A stretch of 64,000 nucleotides of DNA, taken from Onchidella celtica. Lineage: Eukaryota > Mollusca > Gastropoda > Systellommatophora > Onchidiidae. The stretch spans positions 41,628,021-41,692,020 of the forward strand of contig OZ007569.1 in the NCBI GenBank assembly GCA_963931925.1, in the 5' to 3' direction. The position numbers and the translations under genes were made by a program. How positions within the stretch are numbered: position 1 is the stretch's first letter; each line of letters starts with the position of its first letter. Below are positions 1 through 10,939 of this stretch, piece by piece. The notes beneath the pieces were generated by a model. That model was not told the DNA's origin. It saw only the letters and a program-made list of their open reading frames with translations, and searched no databases.

Positions 1-735
1 AGTTGACCATGCCCAAGTATCTTCTGAGTTCTGCGACGTCTTCTGGCTGTGACAGACTCTTGATCGCATCAATCTTGGACGGATCTGGATGAACGCCCTG
101 CTCACTGATGACGTGGCCAAGAAAGGTAATCTCCCTCTTCTTGTACTCACACTTGCTCTTGTTCAGACGTAGGCCTACTTCCTCAAGCCTCTGGTGGACC
201 TTGGTAAGTAGCACGTCATGCTCCTCCAGCGTCCTGGAGTGACAAACGATGTCGTCAAAGTAGCATATGACTCCATCAATGTCCTGCAGTATTTCCGTCA
301 TAACGCGTTGAAAAATCTCTGGAGCAGAGGAGATTCCAAACGGAACGCGTTTCATGAAATATCTTCCGTAGGGGGTAAGAAAGGTAGTGAGCTTGGCTGT
401 GCTCTCATGAAGTGGAAGTTGCCAGAAACCTGACTGAGCATCGAGCTTGGAGAACACAGTGGAACCCCTCAGCTTGTGGATGATATCGTCGATTGTAGGT
501 ATGACGTATCTTTCTCTCTGAACTGCTTGGTTCAACTTTTTCAGGTCTACGCAGATCCTGACGTCACCGTTAGGCTTCAGAACTGGAACCATGGGCGACA
601 CCCACTCAGTCGGCTCTGTGACTTCTTCGATTATTCCTTCTTCTTTCATTCTTCCTAACTCTTTCTTCATCTTTTCTTGCAGCGGGATTGGCACCCTTCT
701 TGCTGTAGTGATACTGTACGGCTGTGTACCTTCTT
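1..735 (-). CDS. pol: Ty3/gypsy-type reverse transcriptase (partial, runs off left edge)
   Basis: This is the N-terminal part of a retrotransposon polymerase read on the minus strand. It copies element RNA into DNA in the cytoplasm. The catalytic Tyr-Phe-Asp-Asp box lies at 251-262, followed by Ile-Val. Farther on comes the typical segment with FLGHVIS and a downstream LRRYLGMVN near the window edge. Upstream, the segment EWVSPMVPVLKPNGDVRICVD sits around 540-615, as in Ty3/gypsy enzymes. The frame is open to the left edge, so RNase H and integrase should lie outside the window. It is in the -1 frame relative to the gag-protease ORF, and the frames cross near 738-745. The shift could be programmed or a one-base loss. 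Identity as an LTR-element reverse transcriptase is secure; intactness cannot be judged. Confidence 0.88.
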
Positions 736-1965
736 GATCTTTATTCTCACGGGCTCACACTTCACTGACGCGAAAGTGACTGAATTCACTCTCTGTACAA
801 GGTTCAGTGCTGTCGCTGTACTGCGGCTAAGAAGACTGTCAGAGTCGTTATCAATGACGTACACTGTAGCATCAATCTTCTTGTCAAACTTTGTTGTGAA
901 GTGACCTAGAGTTTTCACTCTGCCCCCTGGACTCACCAGGCTGACATGATTCGTTGGAAGCAGCTTCGGCTTTCCTAGCTTTGCCCATGTAGATTTGCTG
1001 ATCAGGTTGACGTCGGCCCCTGTATCAATCTTCCAGTTGACACTTGTTCCTTCTAGACTCAAATTCACCCTCCATGGTGGTTCATTGGACTCGACGCTTC
1101 CTATGAAATACTCTGTTTCAGGCTCAGGCTCTTTCTCAGGCTCATTTTCTGGCTCTGGTTCTTTTGTTGGCTCTCTTTCAAGCTCTCTTTCTGGCTCTGG
1201 CTCTGATGTAACTTCATCTTGTTTCTTTGTCTTCGACTTGCACATCTTTGCAAAATGTGACATCTTTCCGCACTTGTGGCATTTCTTCTGGTATGCTGGA
1301 CACTTCCTCTTTTCATGGGTAGCTCCGCATTTCTTGCACGCAAACTTCTCTGGAGTATGCGCGTGTACACCTTGACCTTCGTGTGATGATCCCTTCCCTC
1401 CTCGACTACCGGGTCGGAAGCGGACTCCATCCACTGACGTTGCACCTCTTTGTTCCTGTATTTCTTTCTTCACTTGTTCACGCTGCCTTGACATGGTGAT
1501 TGCCGTCTCTAAAGTCAGCGCACTCTCTAACTGAAGCTTTTCAGAAATCTCTTTGTCTCTGAGCCCGAGGACCAGTCTATCTCTAATAGTGTCCTTCTTT
1601 TCTGTGAAAGCAGCATGCTCTGCTAATTCATACAAAGCATTGACGTACTGTCCAACTGTTTCTCCTTCTTTCTGGTTCCTACTGTGGAAAGTTGCTCTAA
1701 TGTGAATCACGTTTCTCTTCGGAATGAAATGTTCATCGAACTTTTTCTTGACCTTTTCATAGTCTTTCTTGTCGGCATCACTCATTTCAAACTGTGCAAA
1801 AATCTTATCAGCGTCAGCTCCCATTGAGTACAGTAAGCTACTGACCTGAATTTCGCCATCTTCTTTGCTCAACTTCGATGCAAGCCTGAAGCGATTGAAT
1901 CTTTCCACCCAAGCAGGCCATGCAGACGGATCTTGAAATGCAAATGGCTGCGGCGGTTTGAACAT
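667..1965 (-). CDS. gag: Ty3/gypsy-type Gag with aspartic protease
   Basis: The 432-residue ORF encodes the structural protein and protease of an LTR retrotransposon. A helical capsid-like region covers about residues 1-170. Two zinc knuckles follow, Cys-x2-Cys-x3-His-x4-Cys at 210-222 and Cys-x2-Cys-x4-His-x4-Cys at 229-242. A Glu-Pro-rich linker with irregular repeats spans about 255-284. A retropepsin-like protease has its active site Asp-Thr-Gly-Ala at 314-317 within WKIDTGADVNLIS. After about residue 410 the translation no longer resembles protease-RT linker and ends at a stop, while the -1 frame continues into the reverse transcriptase. The ATG at 1965 lies about 100 nt downstream of the primer-binding site, a normal leader length. 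No internal stop is present, so this copy may be fairly young. Confidence 0.9.
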   Translation of the reverse strand: MFKPPQPFAFQDPSAWPAWVERFNRFRLASKLSKEDGEIQVSSLLYSMGADADKIFAQFEMSDADKKDYEKVKKKFDEHFIPKRNVIHIRATFHSRNQKEGETVGQYVNALYELAEHAAFTEKKDTIRDRLVLGLRDKEISEKLQLESALTLETAITMSRQREQVKKEIQEQRGATSVDGVRFRPGSRGGKGSSHEGQGVHAHTPEKFACKKCGATHEKRKCPAYQKKCHKCGKMSHFAKMCKSKTKKQDEVTSEPEPERELEREPTKEPEPENEPEKEPEPETEYFIGSVESNEPPWRVNLSLEGTSVNWKIDTGADVNLISKSTWAKLGKPKLLPTNHVSLVSPGGRVKTLGHFTTKFDKKIDATVYVIDNDSDSLLSRSTATALNLVQRVNSVTFASVKCEPVRIKIKKVHSRTVSLQQEGCQSRCKKR

Positions 1966-2066
1966 GGTGACACGAGGTAGCAGTTTTCAATCAAGAAACT
2001 TAGCTCAGAAAAGTTCGTTGTGCAGCAACTGTCGGTTACCCTGCATTCCCGTGAAGTTCATGAAGA

Positions 2067-2077
2067 TTCTGACACCA
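2067..2077 (-). other. Primer-binding site, tRNA-Leu type
   Basis: On the minus strand this reads TGGTGTCAGAA, which matches the complement of the 3' end typical of eukaryotic tRNA-Leu, including the CCA tail. It lies between the presumed LTR end and the gag start, where an LTR element needs its minus-strand primer site. Only the first 11 bases fit the tRNA pattern. Confidence 0.65.
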
Positions 2078-2082
2078 TATTT

Positions 2083-2257
2083 TGATGGGTGTCTCGAGTG
2101 GTAAAGGCGTGACAGGGAGAATTGGGACAGTGGAACAGACACAGCATGTACGTTTGGAGAACCAGCGTGAGCGGCACTATTTATTGTATTCCTGCGCCAA
2201 GCATGCGCAAACAATGAATGGTGAAGCAGAGAGAAAGACAATTTGCATCAAGCATCA
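2083..2257 (-). mobile_element. Probable 5' LTR of the Ty3/gypsy element
   Basis: The inner LTR edge is set by CATCA on the minus strand at 2083, five bases before the primer-binding site. An outer edge at about 2250 or 2257 is proposed because the minus strand there starts TGATGC, giving TGATG...CATCA ends. A TATA-like AATAAATA on the minus strand lies at 2178-2185. The outer edge is uncertain: the second LTR is outside the window and no target duplication can be tested. Confidence 0.45.
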
Positions 2258-3136
2258 AGGAACCATTGACTATGTCCCTTAGACCATTATTGGCAGTAAC
2301 TCGTATGTCTAGCCCGAATACGACATGCAGTTTCTATCAATGCCTGATTAGTGATCAAAAGATGGAGTGACGGTTGGACTGAAGAATTAATAATAAACAG
2401 ATAGCGGATGGATCATGTAATTCAGTTAAAAATCTTACACATCAGGCCCAGAGTTTGTAAATCCTCTGATGACACCCTCTCAAAACATCCCCTGGAATCA
2501 AGAGCTAAGTGGTATAACTGAACAACTGCCTCCTGTGGATGAAATAAGTTTAACATCTATGAAAAAGAATATAATTTAAATTATTAAAAACATTAAAAAC
2601 AATGGTCATGGAGTAATAGAATTTAAGGTGAATAATGTGCCATAAAGGAAGGAAAGCATTGGTAGGGAGGAAGATGGTGGGTGGGTATTGTGAAAAATAG
2701 GCAGAAGGGTGGGTAAATGGTTAGCAATCATGCACACAGATAAATCTTGTCATTCTAAAAAAACAGTGAAACACAAGATACGAAAATTTCTCGTAGATAT
2801 ACATACAGAGAGGCTGTGTCCTGAAAACTATTGGTACTCGCATAATTTTTACATGCATTATTTTAAAAATCCCTAATAATGCTCCTTGGTCTCTTCCAAA
2901 TTGGGCATGCCTTTGTCAGTGAAATAAATGAAATAATGTCACGATCTTTCCAAAAATAACACTCACACCATAATTCATCCTATTTTATTTTACTCACCCC
3001 CCCCCCACCCCCATCTCCCCCCTCACTCTCCCAAAAGCCACCAATTCACAGACACAATATCTTCAGTGGTGGCCATTACAAACACAGACAGAAATCCAAG
3101 ACTGTTATAAGTCATAAACAACATCAGTAAAATCAG
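2258..3136. other. Intergenic stretch and 3' end of the next gene
   Basis: I see no gene here. An AATAAA on the minus strand (2984-2989) lies about 150 nt beyond the stop codon of the 3137-4122 exon and is its likely polyadenylation signal. A short C-rich run is at 2998-3020. The rest is AT-rich with no open frame. Confidence 0.5.
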
Positions 3137-4122
3137 TCAGTAACATTTGGCTGTATGACTTACAGAAGATGGCAAGGAATGACAAAGGTGCACCAACTCA
3201 GCCATAGTATCTGGATGCAATACAACGCAGCAGCTCATTATTGCTGGAGAGTTGTTATGGACAGCATATAGTGACATGGACAACAAGCTGGCCTGAGATA
3301 CAGATTTAAGCAGTACAAGCAGCTCTTCATCAGTAAGACCATCTTGCTCAATCTCCTCATGTACTCTCAAATCACACCACCCCAATGAAATATCCGCTTC
3401 TGGTTTTGCAGTGCTTTCTTCAACAACCTGGTCATAACAAAATAATGTATGCACATCAGTTAAAATCTCAGGATCAAATTCTTTGTCAATGACATGGCAA
3501 AACTTCCGGAAAATGCCTGAAGAAAATGGTTTACAATTTTCTGCTTCGTCAGGCTTTCCTTCATTTACACTGACTAATCTAGCCCTAAAAGTTTCCTCTG
3601 TTTGAGTCACTGGCACATGATTTTCATTCCTGCTGTCTTCTCCTTGGTTCTGAGAGAATTCTAACTTAGCGTCTTGGTTCCAGTTACATGCATCATTTTC
3701 CAAACTGTCACCAGTGAAACTCTGGCATTCTGCAGCTCCAGGCATAGTTCCTATTGTTGAAAACTCTTCTGACTGTTGTGATACGTTTGAAAATTCATGA
3801 CTTTTGTGGACCCTCCCCGTGTAGCATTTACTGCGAGTTCTGTCAATTGTTAAGCTTCGCTGTCGATGCTGAGAGACCACCGATGCAGCTGGCTTATCAA
3901 TAACTTGCATTTGACAAAGACATGCTTTCAGGGCACCAATATCATTAGAGGCAGCTACAAGATCCAAAAGAGTTACATATTCCATGTGTTGGGTCTCACC
4001 CTGACATTTACAAGTTTCATCATGCAGTAATGAAAGAAGACGATCATCTATAATCTTGATCTTCTTTGATGCAAGCTCGGGATGAACTGTGGTGATCTCA
4101 GAACAGCACTGATCACAGATAT
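3137..4122 (-). CDS. Last coding exon of an unrecognised protein
   Basis: This long open exon encodes about 328 residues and ends in TGA at 3137-3139. I do not recognise the family. Its start is set by a good acceptor (pyrimidine-rich tract ending TTCACAG, AG at 4124-4123) that enters in phase 1. That matches the end of the small upstream exon at 4887-4937. The N-terminal part has paired cysteines (CDQCC and later CKCQ) that could bind metal. The middle (about residues 100-210) is Ser/Glu/Asn-rich and probably disordered. The last 110 residues are richer in hydrophobics, with many Leu and Cys (for example TDEELLVLLKSVSQASLLSM), and look folded. The length and the matching splice phase argue for a real gene. 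Confidence 0.6.
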
Positions 4123-4886
4123 CTGTGAATAAAATCAAATTCAGTCAATTTCTTATAATATCTTTTTATTATCTTTAAACTTGAAAATCCACACAAATGA
4201 CGAATTCCCATAGACTCTGTTATTGCATTTCCTCCAGGTTTAATTTAATTAGACATAAAATTGGTTAAAGTAGCATTCCCATTCCATGTTTTCTGTGCCT
4301 ACTATATGGATGTTTGCGGCGAAAAACTGATGTCCACACAGACATATAGGGTGTGTAAGCAATGAAATAACCATTACCATAACTTTCATATTAATCATAT
4401 TAGTGTCAAGTTTTATATTATTATAATAATTATTTACATCAGCAAGTATTAATGGACAATTTATATTAGAATGTTGTCACACCAATCTCAGCAAAGAAAA
4501 TTCATGTAATATTAAGCTGAAAGACAAAATAGATTTCGAGACAAAACCAATTATATATTTCCCAAAAGGTGACATTTTTCTGTTCCTTGCATTAAGTTGC
4601 ATTAAGAGCTGGGCCCCCCACTGTCTGTCACCTTCTTTCAATAACATTCATAGTTTTCTCTCTCTCTCATTACTCAATCCTTACTCATCCGTTTTCTCTA
4701 AATCCCTGAAGAGCAATCCTGTAGCAATTAGCATGTAATACTCATATAAAGAAAATGGCAGACCCATTCCTGTCTCTCTTTCACACCAGCACACACAAAA
4801 ATATACCCAGTAGCTAATTACCACCACCAAAAATAACGTAATATTAAAATATAACCAATCTAGAAGATTATATGTACTTCACTTAC

Positions 4887-4937
4887 TCATTTTCAATTCC
4901 GTCCTTGGGTCAATACGTCGTAGACCCTTGGTCCAAC
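4887..4937 (-). CDS. Small internal exon of the same unrecognised gene
   Basis: This 51-nt exon on the minus strand is bounded by an acceptor (TGATGCAG) and a strong donor (GTAAGT at 4886-4881). It encodes WTKGLRRIDPRTELKM and leaves one base, which joins the two bases at the start of the 3137-4122 exon to make an Asn codon. The frames therefore agree across the intron. It needs a preceding exon ending in phase 1, which I could not identify. Confidence 0.5.
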
Positions 4938-6023
4938 CTGCATCACAGAGCAACAATATTTTGATATAAATATAAATAGCTACACCACATGTTGTGTGAT
5001 AGCAAAAAACAAAACAATCATTTGTTTACACAACATCTATGGAAGATTATTCATTGCACATGTGCCTGGCACCTTCAAAGTTCATGGCAACAGATGTGGC
5101 TTATTTCAAGGCACAGATGCACCCCACCGAAAGCTGACTTCTTTCTTGTTTCCTTTTCTTCCCTCTTTGTAGAAAAGAAATGCAGTTTGTAGAGGAGGGG
5201 GGATAGCGAGAGTAACTGGAGCTAGTGGTAGTGATGGTGTTTGCAATTCATTGTGTAACTGAAATATCGTCAGCATTACCAGCAGTGTATTGAAGTTTTT
5301 TTTTATTTTTTTTATCCCCTTGCCATTTTCTCTTTCATTTTCATCTAGATCTAGTTGTTCTTCAACTTTCTCTGTTCTTGCCTTTAGTTTGTTCCCTTCA
5401 GTTAGCAATTATGTTCATTATCTTGTTGTTGCTCTTTAATTTTGTATACTTTCTTCATTCTTACTTTGTTACAAATTATGCATACAATACATTTTATTTA
5501 GCTCTTATGGGAATGCAAAGGCTCCTCAAACTGACAGAAGATCTTTGTTCATATAAATTGCAAGAAAGGTGATGAAATTATCCTGAAGTTGTCTCTGACA
5601 AAGAAGATTAATAAAAAATTTTTTTTAGTGATACACATCATAACAGATGGATATTATTACTGATGGAATGTCATTTTAAATAAGTGGTGACAGTGTTACA
5701 CCAACGAAAATCTGATGTGTAGGATTATGTCAATTTTGCACATAGGAATGACATTGTTCCTACTTAGATCTACTAGTTACTATATCACATCGACATTGGT
5801 TTGATTTAGGGAATCTGCCCTATGATCATCCTACGGAAATCTACGTCGGACTGACGTAGTGTTGGTTTGGGAATTAGTTGTGGCAATGTATAGAAAATGT
5901 ACATGGGGGATGGATGGTTCCTAGGGTGGTTACATATACATTATTTATCTTTTTCCTTTGTTCACAATGAACATCTAATGCCATATATGTTTACCAAACA
6001 AGCCGAACTCGTGGCAAACTTAC
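4938..6023. other. Presumed intron sequence
   Basis: This stretch lies between the proposed first exon and the 51-nt exon. At least one more small exon is needed to reconcile the phases (2 on leaving the first exon, 1 on entering the next). I did not find it with confidence. The sequence is AT-rich with pyrimidine runs near 5290-5440. Confidence 0.3.
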
Positions 6024-6154
6024 TTGAACCATATCGAATAAAATTTATGAAACGATAAGTTCTCTGTCCTGCAATTTATTTCACTTATTTTGTCGCCAAA
6101 AACCAAGCCATACGGGAAAAGCTTACCAAATTTTCTTCTTTCGGTGCCCTCCAT
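6024..6154 (-). CDS. Possible first coding exon of the minus-strand gene
   Basis: An ATG at 6154-6152 opens a frame of 43 codons beginning MEGTERRKFGKLFPYG. It runs into a near-perfect donor, TTCAA followed by GTAAGT (6023-6018). A second in-frame ATG lies upstream at 6214. The residues look protein-like (charged start, then hydrophobic and aromatic), but I recognise no family. It ends in phase 2 and cannot join directly to the 51-nt exon, so either another exon lies between or this belongs to a different transcript. Confidence 0.35.
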
Positions 6155-6249
6155 ATTGCAAGAGCCAGCAAAGTGCGAAATCTGACTTCCTACCAAACAT
6201 GTATGATACAACAAGTATTCAATGGCCCAGTTACTATATTTAGCAACTG

Positions 6250-9200
6250 AGTCACTGCGATATTGCTAAGGCCTTCAAACTAAGCTTCTTTGCCAACTGC
6301 CGTGCTCTACCGTATTTTTACTTCAGAGGTGCTTCGATTAAACTTATTCTTGTATTACCGTAAAATCCGTCTTTTTTTTTCTTTCTCTTTTTTTTTAAAA
6401 AAATATTTACATGGCCAAGGACGTTGATAATTTCTCGGCGTGGTAAAATAAAATATTCAATGCATATTGTACAATAAAATCGTTATGATTTATAGCAAAC
6501 GTGTGATCACGTATGCACTGTCTCAGTAAAAGTTCGTTATTATAATGACCCAGTTACCGTCAGAAATGAATATCAAATGGGAATGAACTTGAAGCAAAAA
6601 AAAAAAAAAATTAACTATCGTAATGCAACATTATCCCCCGCCCCCACCATCCACCCGGAGGAAAATTGATTAAAACTCTTCTTAACATAGTTATAGGCTA
6701 CATCTAGTGCCTCAGGAAATATCATAATTGAACAACGACAATATGTTTAATTTTCGGGCCATATACAAATAACCACCCTGAAGCATTATGTAGATATTTA
6801 AAGTTAGGAGAGCTTTTCTATTCCCTAGGTATTTTACAACCACTATTACATACGCGACCGTACCATATGTTTCAACGTTATCAATGATTATTATTTACAG
6901 AAGCTTCTGCTTTCATTCTTTTTTTTTTTTTTTAAACATGAATTTTGCAGACCGTTAAAACTGGATAATGCGACATTTATTTAATTCCTTTAAATTTAAT
7001 TTTGTTAAACTATTTTCAGTTCACCCATTATGCTCCTGTTTGGTAACTTTTACGTTACACAATTTCTACTTACCTACTCGGTTTCTTTTTTATCTTTCTT
7101 CAATCTTTCTTTCCTTCCCCCTTCCTTCCTTTCTTTCTGTAACTACTTACATTTTTCCTTTCCTTTCTTTCTTTGGTAATTAATTTATTAATTTTTTTTT
7201 CCACATTCATTCATTCTTTCTTGCTTTTCGTTCTTTCTTTATCTGCCCCCTTCCAATTCATTTTAATCAGTTTAATTCATTCATTAATCATTCTGTCTGT
7301 TTATCCTCTCTGATTCATTAATTATGATGTCTTGCATTCTTTCTTCCAGCTTTCCTTCCTCCTTCCCTTCAGTTCTTCCTTTCTTTCCTTTTGCCGTTCA
7401 TTCTTTGTTTTTTGTGAACAAGTAAATCACTGGTGCAGTAACTGCACTTCTGCGATCACAAATTAACATGTAAAATCTTCAAGCCAATATTCATTTCCCA
7501 CCATAATGAAATGACTTTGGAAGCAAGGGGAAGTTTTTTTTTTGCTACAGAAAAAACAAATAACAACAAAAGTTTAAAATTAAAAATGTGTGACGGTTTA
7601 ACCTTTTCCGTACGTCATTACTTCCCGTTTACGTCGTTACTTTCCCTACAGCCTACGTCGTGGTAGGCCTAAGTGCCATCCAATACAGAGAAAAAAAAAA
7701 AGCAGGTTATGCATAACTGTACATTATGGTTACCGGTACATATTATGTTACCACTCTATGTCAAGTACAAAACAAAAAAATGTCAGTCGGTCTATCTGTA
7801 CCGGTCACAAATATTTTCAGATGCAGGCCCAATAATAGAGTCTGGGGCCAGTTTGTGTTAGAGGGGACGCTATAGGGAATGTTCTGGCCATAAAAAATGT
7901 GAGCATGACATCACTTTGGACCAATCATCATGATTTTAGTCAGGGCAGAAGTATAAGCTGCTGTCCTGTCGTTTTCTTTTCTTTTGCCTTCTAATTAAAA
8001 ACAGGTACTGTAAAATTATATAAACTTGTAAATAATTGTAATTTTATACTCTTATCAATTTTGAGCGTTTACCAATTTTATCCCAGTAGCCGAGATGCAA
8101 ATAGCTTTATTACCGTGACTTAACTAAGTAAAGGACCAGCATTTTTTTTTTTCTGTTCTTTTTCCTTTCTTTCTTCTTTCTGCCCGTCCTTTTTCTTACC
8201 ATTTTTTAAAAATTGATTAATTAATTTTCTTTCTTAATTTAAACAATCAATTCATTGAAAAAGTTTTCCTTTCTTTCTTCCGTCCTTTCTCCTTTCCTTC
8301 GTTTCTTTCATGTTTTCCTCGTGTCATACATTCTCTCTTTCTTTTGAACAGGACTTAGGTCGCTGATGTGGTGTCTGTTCTTTTGCAAAAAAAAAAAAAA
8401 AATTCAGAATGTCCAAGTCATGAATCCATCTCACATCATAATGACGTTTTAAATAAGAGGAACGTGGCTTTGTACAGGAAACAATAAGAATAACAGCAAA
8501 AGTTGGGATTGTATCAAGGCTTAAGCAATTTTGCCTTAGCTGAATAGCGAGTTGTTTGATTTAAAACATTCGGTTCTGTCCGACGAAAGCGCGTCTTTCC
8601 CAGGTGCCTCCAAAGAATTGTGAATAAATAATAATTATATTAAAGACTGAAGTTTATCCCGAATTTTATCTCGTAATTAATTTATCATCAAAACTTGCAG
8701 TGGTACACAAAGTTTCATAATTTTTTGTGATGTAGTCACAAAGTTCACATGTTTGCCATGTAGCTCCATTACATATAATAGTATGATGTTTGTGATGACT
8801 TGACTAAAGGGCTCGCACGTCCTCTTTCTTTCTGATTTTCTGTCTTTCTTCTCTAAAATTTACAGGAATGACTATAAGGATATATAGGCCTATATTATAT
8901 ATATATATACATCGAACTTGCCAAAGTTCTTTATGTTATTACTGCGTTGATGTTGTTATACGGTAACAATATTTTCACGATTCGTCCACTGCTCTGTCCT
9001 TTCTGTGATCTACTGTCTTGAAGATGCTGTAAACAACTTCATAATTTAGATTCACATTACTGTAACTGTAAGTAAGAAACTGTTGTTCAATCATCTCTTT
9101 GGGTCTTATATAATTATGACTGAATTGTTTTTCTTTTTTTTTTCTTTTTGTGTCTTTTATCGTTCAGTCACGGGTTTCCATGATTATTAAAATACAGTGC

Positions 9201-10438
9201 CTGACACTGTTCGTATTATCTACTGAATAACTTGTTTATTTATTCTGATGTGCATTTAAAACGACCTTTCCTTTAATCTGGTTCATTGTTTAATGTTTTT
9301 AAAGAAATGAGTCAATGTTAAGTGTAAAGCCAAGGTTTAACCCAACTTGTCTTGCAAAGTTTAAAGTGCGGCTGTACTGTGATGAAAAGAGTGAATAGGA
9401 CATGTCGTGACAACGTCATAATGACAGTCACGCGCCGTCCATAGGACACTCGATGTGCGTATTCAGAGTACCAACAAAAGCAGAGATGCCACATACACGA
9501 TATCTATGTGTAATGAAATGTTTATTGTGTTGGTTTAATTGTTTGTTATTTTAGTCAAGTCATTTTCCAAAACCAAACCAAACAACAACAACAAAACTTG
9601 TCCAGAAAAGTTTACCTTGTGAATGACTACAGAGAAGCAATATTAATTTTCAACTACTCTAAGTATACTGTAATTTTTATTTAACTTCAAACAAAAAAAA
9701 AACAAAACAAAAACTTCCACGTCTAATTCTAAGCATTGCTTTTTAATTAATTAATTTTTTTTTTATCATTTGGAATAATACAATGGTACAACATAACATT
9801 AGGTGCTAAAGACACTCAACTATTTTTAATTATTCCGTGTTCTCGTCCCATGCATGCAGCTACGGCTAACAATTTAAATGAGCTGCAGAATTAAAGTTAA
9901 TCCAAAATAACATCGTCAGTGTGTCTGTTATTGTGTTTTCTTGAGTATTTTTTTTTTTTGGTCGAATAGTTATGTTCTATCCACTTGTGCCCTTTATACT
10001 GTCATGCTTTAATATCATCATTCTGCAAAGCTCATGTTTATATTATACTTTTTTTTCTTTTTCTATTTCCTTGAACACATAAAAAAAGTGTTTCCTTTTT
10101 CTTGAATGTAGAAGTTACGGTCTGATTTGAAATGTTAAAATACAAGACTTAGTGGTAACTTTACTGTATTTTAAAACAGATTTCAACCTATTCTTTTTAA
10201 ACCAGGGTTTAACAATTTCTTTGTGAATAATCATAAACTAGAAATTTCCTTGTTATTCGACTTCAAATGTATAAATTTATTATAAACTGATATCATAAAG
10301 GTCTTGTATTAAACAGAACATGTGAAGAGTTGTGATCAGTGGTGCAGTCTGAAAGATCAAGTTTATCTACGGCCTTCAAACTTAAAAACTGCATTCTAGC
10401 GATGGGCTCCATGCCTGTACTGGCCAAACGAAAGGTAG
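6250..10438. other. Intergenic, AT-rich, no gene seen
   Basis: No convincing coding region is present. The stretch holds pyrimidine-rich tracts built on TTTC and TTCC units (about 7083-7400 and 8110-8345), short A and T runs and a short (TA)n near 8895. It separates the minus-strand gene from fos; if both calls are right, the two genes are divergently arranged. Confidence 0.5.
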
Positions 10439-10442
10439 GAAA

Positions 10443-10449
10443 GACGTCA
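10443..10449 (-). promoter_or_regulatory. CRE-like site upstream of fos
   Basis: GACGTCA reads TGACGTC on the minus strand and matches seven of eight bases of the palindromic CRE that CREB/ATF factors bind. A further half-site TGACGT is at 10535-10540. CRE elements are known in the vertebrate c-fos promoter; function here is inferred. Confidence 0.35.
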
Positions 10450-10554
10450 TTCGTGACCCTCGAAAAGACTGAGAGAAATAAATGTATTTTGGAAGGCCGC
10501 CAGGAATTGGGTCACAAACGAGAACAATTTCTAGTGACGTAGTGCACATGCCTT

Positions 10555-10564
10555 CCAAATTTGG
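10555..10564. promoter_or_regulatory. Perfect CArG box (serum response element core)
   Basis: CCAAATTTGG fits CC(A/T)6GG exactly and is palindromic; this is the binding core of serum response factor. On the minus strand the following bases make GGAAGG, an Ets-type core touching the box, as expected for an SRF-Ets ternary complex. It lies 260 nt before the fos ATG. SRF control of c-fos is well known in vertebrates; function here is inference. Confidence 0.55.
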
Positions 10565-10576
10565 ATAGAAATATAT

Positions 10577-10582
10577 CACGTG
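10577..10582. promoter_or_regulatory. E-box CACGTG
   Basis: A palindromic CACGTG within TCACGTGA is the preferred site of USF/MITF/Myc-type bHLH-zipper factors. It lies 13 bases from the CArG box in the proposed fos promoter. A six-base site can occur by chance, so weight comes only from its position. Confidence 0.3.
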
Positions 10583-10641
10583 ATCAAACTATGAATAAAG
10601 ACCATGATGTAATGTTGCTAAAAATAAACTATGATTCACGG

Positions 10642-10648
10642 TGACTCA
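10642..10648. promoter_or_regulatory. AP-1 site (distal) upstream of fos
   Basis: TGACTCA is the exact consensus bound by Fos-Jun dimers. It lies about 175 nt upstream of the fos start codon and 50 nt from a second copy, which suggests autoregulation. Confidence 0.5.
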
Positions 10649-10697
10649 GGTCAGTATATGAGCGACTGTGCGGGTTTTCCATCTCAAAACGAAGTAG

Positions 10698-10704
10698 TGA
10701 CTCA
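10698..10704. promoter_or_regulatory. AP-1 site (proximal) upstream of fos
   Basis: This is a second exact TGACTCA, about 119 nt before the fos ATG. Depending on the transcription start it may fall in the promoter or the leader. A weak TATA-like TATATGA lies between the two AP-1 sites at about 10655. Confidence 0.5.
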
Positions 10705-10822
10705 TTGACGAGTCTCCCTCTCTTGCCTACCCGACTTGAACGGTATCGTGACACTGTCTGACGCATCACCTTAAAGAGTAGGGGTTCCTGACAATTTGGA
10801 ATTCGTTTCTTTCGGCACCAAA

Positions 10823-10939
10823 ATGTACACATCGCAAGCTGAGACACCAACTGTTACTAGCAGCTATGCCGAGTCTACCAAATACGTGGCAGACATCTTA
10901 TCGTCCATGGCTAATGGCGGAGTGGAAAATTCGTCGACG
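10823..10939 (+). CDS. fos: fos, first coding exon (isoform A)
   Basis: The ATG at 10823 sits in a good context (ACCAAAATG) and opens 39 codons beginning MYTSQAETPTVTSSY and ending ENSST. The exon closes exactly at an excellent donor (ACG then GTAAGT at 10940) in phase 0. All later fos exons are also phase 0, so it can join either the exon at 12053 or the one at 12911. It is Ser/Thr-rich, like Fos N-termini, but has no diagnostic motif. Its assignment rests on phase, donor quality and the upstream promoter-like sites. Skipping the next exon would give a protein of about 393 residues. Confidence 0.6.

Noticed and set aside
5106..5408. 100-codon minus-strand frame as an exon of the unrecognised gene
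   Set aside because: It lacks convincing splice sites in the needed phases, and part of it comes from A/T-rich low-complexity sequence.
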